Origin: Clostridiales bacterium
Lineage (GTDB): Bacteria > Bacillota_A > Clostridia > Christensenellales > Christensenellaceae
Direction: 5' to 3'
Assembly: GCA_003149735.1 (NCBI GenBank)
Contig: QANA01000074.1
Location: 3,990-67,989, forward strand
Length of the DNA: 64,000 bases
Shown: positions 60,343 through 64,000 of the stretch, piece after piece
How the letters are laid out: every line of letters begins with the position of its first letter
How positions within the stretch are numbered: the stretch's first letter is position 1
Translations under genes and position numbers: made by a program
The notes under the pieces: generated by a model
Seen by the model: only the letters and a program-made list of their open reading frames with translations
Database searches by the model: none
What the model was told of the DNA's origin: nothing

Positions 60343-61335
60343 TTACTCTTCTTCCGGAGAAATGCCGGCAGCTTCGCAAGCGGCATAGTAATAAGTGGCA
60401 TAGAGGTTATATTCCTCATAATAATTTTCGGTGGCAAGAACCTGATCGATGATTTCATTGATTACTTCCATAAACTGAGTTTCTCCCTTTTTGGCAGCGC
60501 AGACATTGCCGGCGTAATCGCTATACATACTGAGGTCAAACTCAATTTCTTTTTCGGTATAGAGGGAGACGAGCTGGCCATTCGAAGCTTCTGCATAGTT
60601 CTTGGCAGTGGTAGCGTCCAGTGCGATGGCGTCAATTTTATCGGCGAGAAGGTCGAGTACTCCCTGATCCAGAGAGGTGATCAGCTGCAAATCTGCATTG
60701 GGGATTTGATCTTCCACATACATTTGCTGCAGGGAGCTGGCCTGTGCATCAATTTTTTTGCCACTGAGGTCGCTGAGGGCATTATACTGATCGATTTCAT
60801 CTGCCCGAACTACAAGAGTGTGATGAGAGACAGAAGATTGCGCTTCGTACCCGTGCGAGAGTTCGTATTGTTCTGCACGATCCTCTTTATAACCGAACCC
60901 GGAAATTGCAAGGTCGATTTTGCCTGTGTCCAGCGCTGTGAGGACAGCTGAGAAGTCCATCGTTTCGATTTTCAGTTCTACGCCAAGGCTATTGGCGATA
61001 TATTGCGCCAGCAAAATTTCGCAGCCCATCACTTCGCCGGTAGCAGCATCGACAAATTCTGCGGCAGGGTAGTCCGGAGAAGTGCCGATTATAAGTTCCC
61101 CAGAATCGATGACTTTGGCAAGGACTCCAGTTGGGTTGCTGATGGTTATCTCCGCTTTGCCCGGGTTTTCTTTTAAAGTTTCATAGTCGGGGCCTTCCCA
61201 TATCCAGGCTTCGGAGACATTGCCAGAACTGGTGGCGGAGGAGCTTTCGGCTTTTTCTTTTTTGCAGGAGGTAAATGAAAAGACAAAAGCCAAAGCGAGG
61301 AACAGTGTAAAAGTTGTTTTGAGTAGTTTTGCCAT
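60343..61335 (-). CDS. Amino acid ABC transporter, substrate-binding lipoprotein
   Basis: Start at the ATG at 61335, eight bases after AGAGG; the ATG at 61353 overlaps that site. The 330-residue protein has a lipobox 'FSFTSC' (Cys about 24), then a linker and SBP_bac_3 domain ('GELIIGTSPDYPAAEFVD', 'CEILLAQYIANSLG', 'KIDLAISGFGYKEDRAEQYE'). It differs from the two lysine-type binding proteins in the window, so the ligand is probably different, perhaps a peptide-like or N-modified amino acid cleaved by the M14 enzyme. Confidence 0.92.
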   Translation of the reverse strand: MAKLLKTTFTLFLALAFVFSFTSCKKEKAESSSATSSGNVSEAWIWEGPDYETLKENPGKAEITISNPTGVLAKVIDSGELIIGTSPDYPAAEFVDAATGEVMGCEILLAQYIANSLGVELKIETMDFSAVLTALDTGKIDLAISGFGYKEDRAEQYELSHGYEAQSSVSHHTLVVRADEIDQYNALSDLSGKKIDAQASSLQQMYVEDQIPNADLQLITSLDQGVLDLLADKIDAIALDATTAKNYAEASNGQLVSLYTEKEIEFDLSMYSDYAGNVCAAKKGETQFMEVINEIIDQVLATENYYEEYNLYATYYYAACEAAGISPEEE

Positions 61336-61431
61336 AGTGATATCCTCTTTCATAAAAATTTAAAACTTGCGATGAATGAATATGCTTTATTTGTTGCATA
61401 AAACGCAAGTAATATACAATTTATGTGTATA

Positions 61432-61459
61432 ATTATATCAATAGAAAAATACTTGTCAA
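61432..61459 (-). promoter_or_regulatory. Promoter of the importer/carboxypeptidase operon
   Basis: Minus strand TTGACA (61459-61454), 16-bp spacer, TATAAT (61437-61432). The leader contains an ACTTGCG/CGCAAGT stem about 30 bases downstream. Confidence 0.8.
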
Positions 61460-61625
61460 GTATTTTTTTACAATTATTTGAATAAATATAAATATTTTTT
61501 GAGAGATATGTAAATATCACGCTATAAAAGCTTTTTAATAAAACTCTGTGACGCATAGTATTGGATATTTATACAGAATGTAAAATAATAGAAGATGAAT
61601 AGAAATTCAATATCGGCAAATAAAT

Positions 61626-61654
61626 AAACGTGCGGTATATATGCCGCACGTTTA
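61626..61654 (-). terminator. Terminator after the MFS gene
   Basis: AAACGTGCGG and CCGCACGTTT (61626-61653) form a stem with a short AT loop; T-rich after on the minus strand. Confidence 0.8.
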
Positions 61655-61673
61655 TGAATGAATGTATAAGCAT

Positions 61674-62930
61674 TTAATTGGCAAGAGGAAGTTCCTGCTG
61701 TTGCGCGCTGCTCCATTCCGGGCCTTCCGGGATCTGCCCCAGCCGGCGGAAAGAACGGACTCCTATCAGCAATACGACAACGCCAATGAGAGAGATTCCG
61801 GCAGCAGCATAATAAGCATTGCCAACTTCCATCATATCGACGCAAGCGCCGATCAGCAGGTTGCCCAGATTATTGCCGACATTGTTGAACAACATGAGAA
61901 TGCTGGTCAGTTTGCCGGAAGATTTGGTATCCAATGAAAGCCCCATGCTGAGAATGGTAGGCCAGCAGGGTCCTGCAACCAAACCAAACAATGCATACCA
62001 GATTAATGAAACAACAGGCAGCCGGAATATCGCCATCAGCAACAGGCAGAGGCCGGAAAGGCCCATGGTGCCAATGCTCATCCAAACTCGATTTTTGATC
62101 AGACGTTCACCAAAAAGCCGGCTGAGCGTCATACCGCCCCGCACAACCGAGATGCAAAGTGAGGCACCCAGGATATCGTTTAGGCCAACCATAAAATAAT
62201 CCTTGGCATAGCTTAAAAGGCCGATTTCCATAAACATGTATAAAGCCAGACCCAGGCCCATGCAGATGAAGGCGGGGGTCAGAATAATGCGCCGGCGAGC
62301 TTTTCTTTCTTCGGGAGTTTCTTCGGCAACGCCTGCGACTTCACCGGATTTTCCGGGAGAAGGGGCAAAACAGAAGAAAATGGTGATGGCGATGAGCATA
62401 CCAGTGCTGATATGGTAACTCCACCGCCAACCGAGGCCGATTTCATTGATTAAAAGAGCCATCAGCAGCGGAGAAATAAATGCACCGCAGGAAAGAGCAC
62501 CCTGTTGGCGGTTGACATGCAGCGTAATGCGGGCGGGGTCCAGCTTCGTCATAGCAGGGAAAGGAGTTGCCAGCAGCATGTTGCCGCCAATGCCGCTTAC
62601 CATATAGGAAATCAGCGTCATGATCGGTCCATTGGAAAATCCGGCAATGATAGAACCGAGAATGGAGCAGAAGCAGCCGGCCAACATGACTTTTTTATTA
62701 TCCAGCCGGTCGAGCAGGCCGCTGAACAATAGAGACATTCCCAGTGAGGTAATCATTTGGGCTGAGGAAATTGCCGCCATTAAAGTACTACTGATGGCAA
62801 ATTCCGTCTTCATGTCTAATAGCACAAATTGTGCGGCTGACATATTGAAGCCTGTATAAAAGCTGAGAATATAACACAGCAGAATATACAGGGGCAATCG
62901 TTGTTTTACAGATGTTTTGTGCATAATCAA
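61674..62930 (-). CDS. MFS transporter, CynX/NarK-like
   Basis: The 418-residue protein has twelve helices and MFS motifs such as 'FSGLLDRLDNKKVMLAGCF' at the loop 2-3 position and 'SRLFGERLIKNRVWM' in the middle. The central loop is charged ('AEETPEERKARRR'). The family moves small organic anions or other metabolites; the substrate is not predictable. It is a single gene between the rlmH operon and the importer operon. An ATG at 62924 is an alternative start. Confidence 0.85.
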   Translation of the reverse strand: MIMHKTSVKQRLPLYILLCYILSFYTGFNMSAAQFVLLDMKTEFAISSTLMAAISSAQMITSLGMSLLFSGLLDRLDNKKVMLAGCFCSILGSIIAGFSNGPIMTLISYMVSGIGGNMLLATPFPAMTKLDPARITLHVNRQQGALSCGAFISPLLMALLINEIGLGWRWSYHISTGMLIAITIFFCFAPSPGKSGEVAGVAEETPEERKARRRIILTPAFICMGLGLALYMFMEIGLLSYAKDYFMVGLNDILGASLCISVVRGGMTLSRLFGERLIKNRVWMSIGTMGLSGLCLLLMAIFRLPVVSLIWYALFGLVAGPCWPTILSMGLSLDTKSSGKLTSILMLFNNVGNNLGNLLIGACVDMMEVGNAYYAAAGISLIGVVVLLIGVRSFRRLGQIPEGPEWSSAQQQELPLAN

Positions 62931-62980
62931 ATCCCCTCTATTATTATTTTGTTATTTCAAATCTTTTTCAAATTTTATTT

Positions 62981-63457
62981 CTATTTATGGTAGGTTTCTC
63001 CGCGCATGATTTTGTAAGCGCGGAACAATTGTTCCAACAAAATGATGCGGGCCAATCGATGCGGAAAAGTCATGGGAGAAAAAGAAATCAGGCCATTAGC
63101 CTGTTGCTTTATCTCTTCTGCTAACCCAAAAGAACCGCCAATGAGAAAGGCGAGGCAACGAGCGCTGTCGTTTTCCTGCTGTATACGTTTGGAAAAAGAG
63201 AGAGAATCCTCTTGTCTGCCTTCTGAAGCTAGGGCATAGATGCGGTCACAACCCTTGAGCGCGGCAAGGACGCGCTCTCCTTCTTTCTTTAAAACAGCGT
63301 GAATTTCTCCTTCGGACGCATTTTCCGGTGTTTTTTCATCAGCTACTTCCACTATTTCCACAGTACAGAAACGGGAAAGCATTTTACAGTATTCCTGTTG
63401 TGCCTGTTTCCAATAGCTTTCTTTCATTTTTCCAACAGAGATAATACGGATTTTCAT
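62981..63457 (-). CDS. rlmH: 23S rRNA pseudouridine-1915 N3-methyltransferase
   Basis: I chose the ATG at 63457 ('MKIRIISVGKMKE'), after GAGG; the frame is also open to 63469 but that part overlaps the gene upstream. The 158-residue SPOUT methyltransferase shows 'CLAFLIGGSFGLAEEIK' at about 100-116 (the trefoil knot SAM site), 'LISFSPMTFPHRLARIILLEQLFRAYKI' and the C-terminal 'GETYHK'. The usual length is 159. It methylates the pseudouridine at position 1915 of assembled 70S ribosomes. It follows the YycJ-like gene, a typical pair in Firmicutes. Confidence 0.96.
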   Translation of the reverse strand: MKIRIISVGKMKESYWKQAQQEYCKMLSRFCTVEIVEVADEKTPENASEGEIHAVLKKEGERVLAALKGCDRIYALASEGRQEDSLSFSKRIQQENDSARCLAFLIGGSFGLAEEIKQQANGLISFSPMTFPHRLARIILLEQLFRAYKIMRGETYHK

Positions 63458-63465
63458 GGCAAACC

Positions 63466-63999
63466 TCACTTTAATTGAAAGGTGCCGGTAATGCTGCGGC
63501 GATTAGCGGTGGCCAGTGCCAAATCTTTGCCGATGACAATGCCGGCTTCTCTGCATTGAGCAGAAACCGTATCGTAGGCCAACTGTTTTACGTTGTTCTG
63601 ACTGCTGATATGGCCGAGCAGAATACCGCGTACTCCTCGTCTGTAAAGCTCGATGGCGGCGGCTCCTGCGGAAACATTGGATAAATGCCCTCGTGTGGAA
63701 AGAATACGATTTTTCAGCCGGTAAGGATAAGAGCCGTTTTTCAGCATATCAACATCATGGTTGGATTCCAGTAAAACTATGGAAGAATTGGCTGTGGCAT
63801 CCAGCATCTTGGGCGTGACCTTGCCGGTATCCGTCAAAATACTGACTTTACGATTGCCGGCCATCAGGCTGTAACCAACCGGGTCAGCCGCATCGTGGCT
63901 AAGTTCAATCGGAAGAATACAAAAATCACCGATAAAAAACTCATTTTTGTCAATGATACGGATATTATGCAATGCTACTTCTCCGATTTTAGGCTGCAT
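63466..63999 (-). CDS. YycJ/WalJ-like MBL-fold exonuclease, partial at window edge
   Basis: The 177 residues visible are the C-terminal part of an MBL-fold protein of about 265 residues; the start and the HxHxDH motif lie outside the window. 'VSILTDTGKVTPKMLDATANSSIVLLESNHD' is the family's second half, and 'NRILSTRGHLSNVSAGAAAIEL' holds a metal-binding His. Its place next to rlmH is the standard walJ-htrA-rlmH neighbourhood, although HtrA here is 15 kb away. The protein is linked to DNA repair and cell-wall stress in Bacillus. Confidence 0.85.
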   Translation of the reverse strand: MQPKIGEVALHNIRIIDKNEFFIGDFCILPIELSHDAADPVGYSLMAGNRKVSILTDTGKVTPKMLDATANSSIVLLESNHDVDMLKNGSYPYRLKNRILSTRGHLSNVSAGAAAIELYRRGVRGILLGHISSQNNVKQLAYDTVSAQCREAGIVIGKDLALATANRRSITGTFQLK

Positions 64000-64000
64000 T

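Noticed and set aside
1..64000. CRISPR array, prophage or insertion sequence
   Set aside because: No series of short direct repeats, no phage structural or integrase gene and no transposase frame were found. The only large repeat is the permease duplication.

Overview
This 64 kb window reads as chromosome of an anaerobic, low-to-mid GC Firmicute of the class Clostridia, probably a gut lineage. The reasons are strong AGGAGG ribosome sites, many short intrinsic terminators, an LL-diaminopimelate aminotransferase, rubrerythrin next to a PerR/Fur-type regulator, a QueT transporter behind a preQ1-I-like riboswitch, a lysine riboswitch, a FemX-type lipid II aminoacyltransferase and a 4Fe-4S QueG-like protein. 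One tRNA gene (tRNA-Leu, UAA) is present. I see no rRNA, CRISPR array, prophage or intact insertion sequence.

Layout. 0-1.4 kb: two tandem paralogous proteins of unknown function. 1.4-3.7 kb: a racemase-like PLP protein translationally coupled to FemX. 3.7-5 kb: a TetR gene, a 47-bp palindrome over a promoter, and the wreck of an FtsX-type permease. 5-9 kb: an AstE/AspA-type hydrolase, an aldo/keto reductase that has lost its N-terminus but keeps a MerR-type promoter, two MerR regulators and a frameshifted acetyltransferase. 9-18 kb: TPM-domain protein, XRE regulator, tRNA-Leu, a probably leaderless GNAT, alpha/beta hydrolase, SDR, dapL and a membrane-anchored trigger-factor-like foldase. 18-22.6 kb: PerR-type regulator with rubrerythrin, a structured intergenic region, a MATE-GNAT pair, queT and a lipoprotein.

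The most unusual region is 22.7-33.3 kb. One ABC ATPase is followed by a four-gene module (small secreted protein, permease type A, permease type B, thioredoxin-fold lipoprotein without CxxC). A second, decaying copy follows (truncated secreted protein, intact type A permease, truncated type B permease, possible scrap of the lipoprotein). This resembles lactococcin-972-type bacteriocin loci in layout, but the secreted protein is not one I recognise.

33.3-64 kb is mostly metabolic: three polar amino-acid ABC importers (an importer with an aminotransferase behind a promoter-proximal hairpin; a lysine-riboswitch-controlled importer; an importer coupled to an M14 carboxypeptidase), RlmI, a PflX-like radical SAM protein, two MFS transporters, a zinc alcohol dehydrogenase, HtrA, metY with a 40-codon leader ORF and terminator/anti-terminator hairpins, azlCD with azlC broken, a Gfo/Idh/MocA dehydrogenase, an MIF-like protein, rlmH and a partial YycJ-like MBL protein. 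Many genes here are visibly decaying: the FtsX remnant, the AKR, a GNAT, azlC, a membrane protein at 46.7-47.15 kb and the second module copy.
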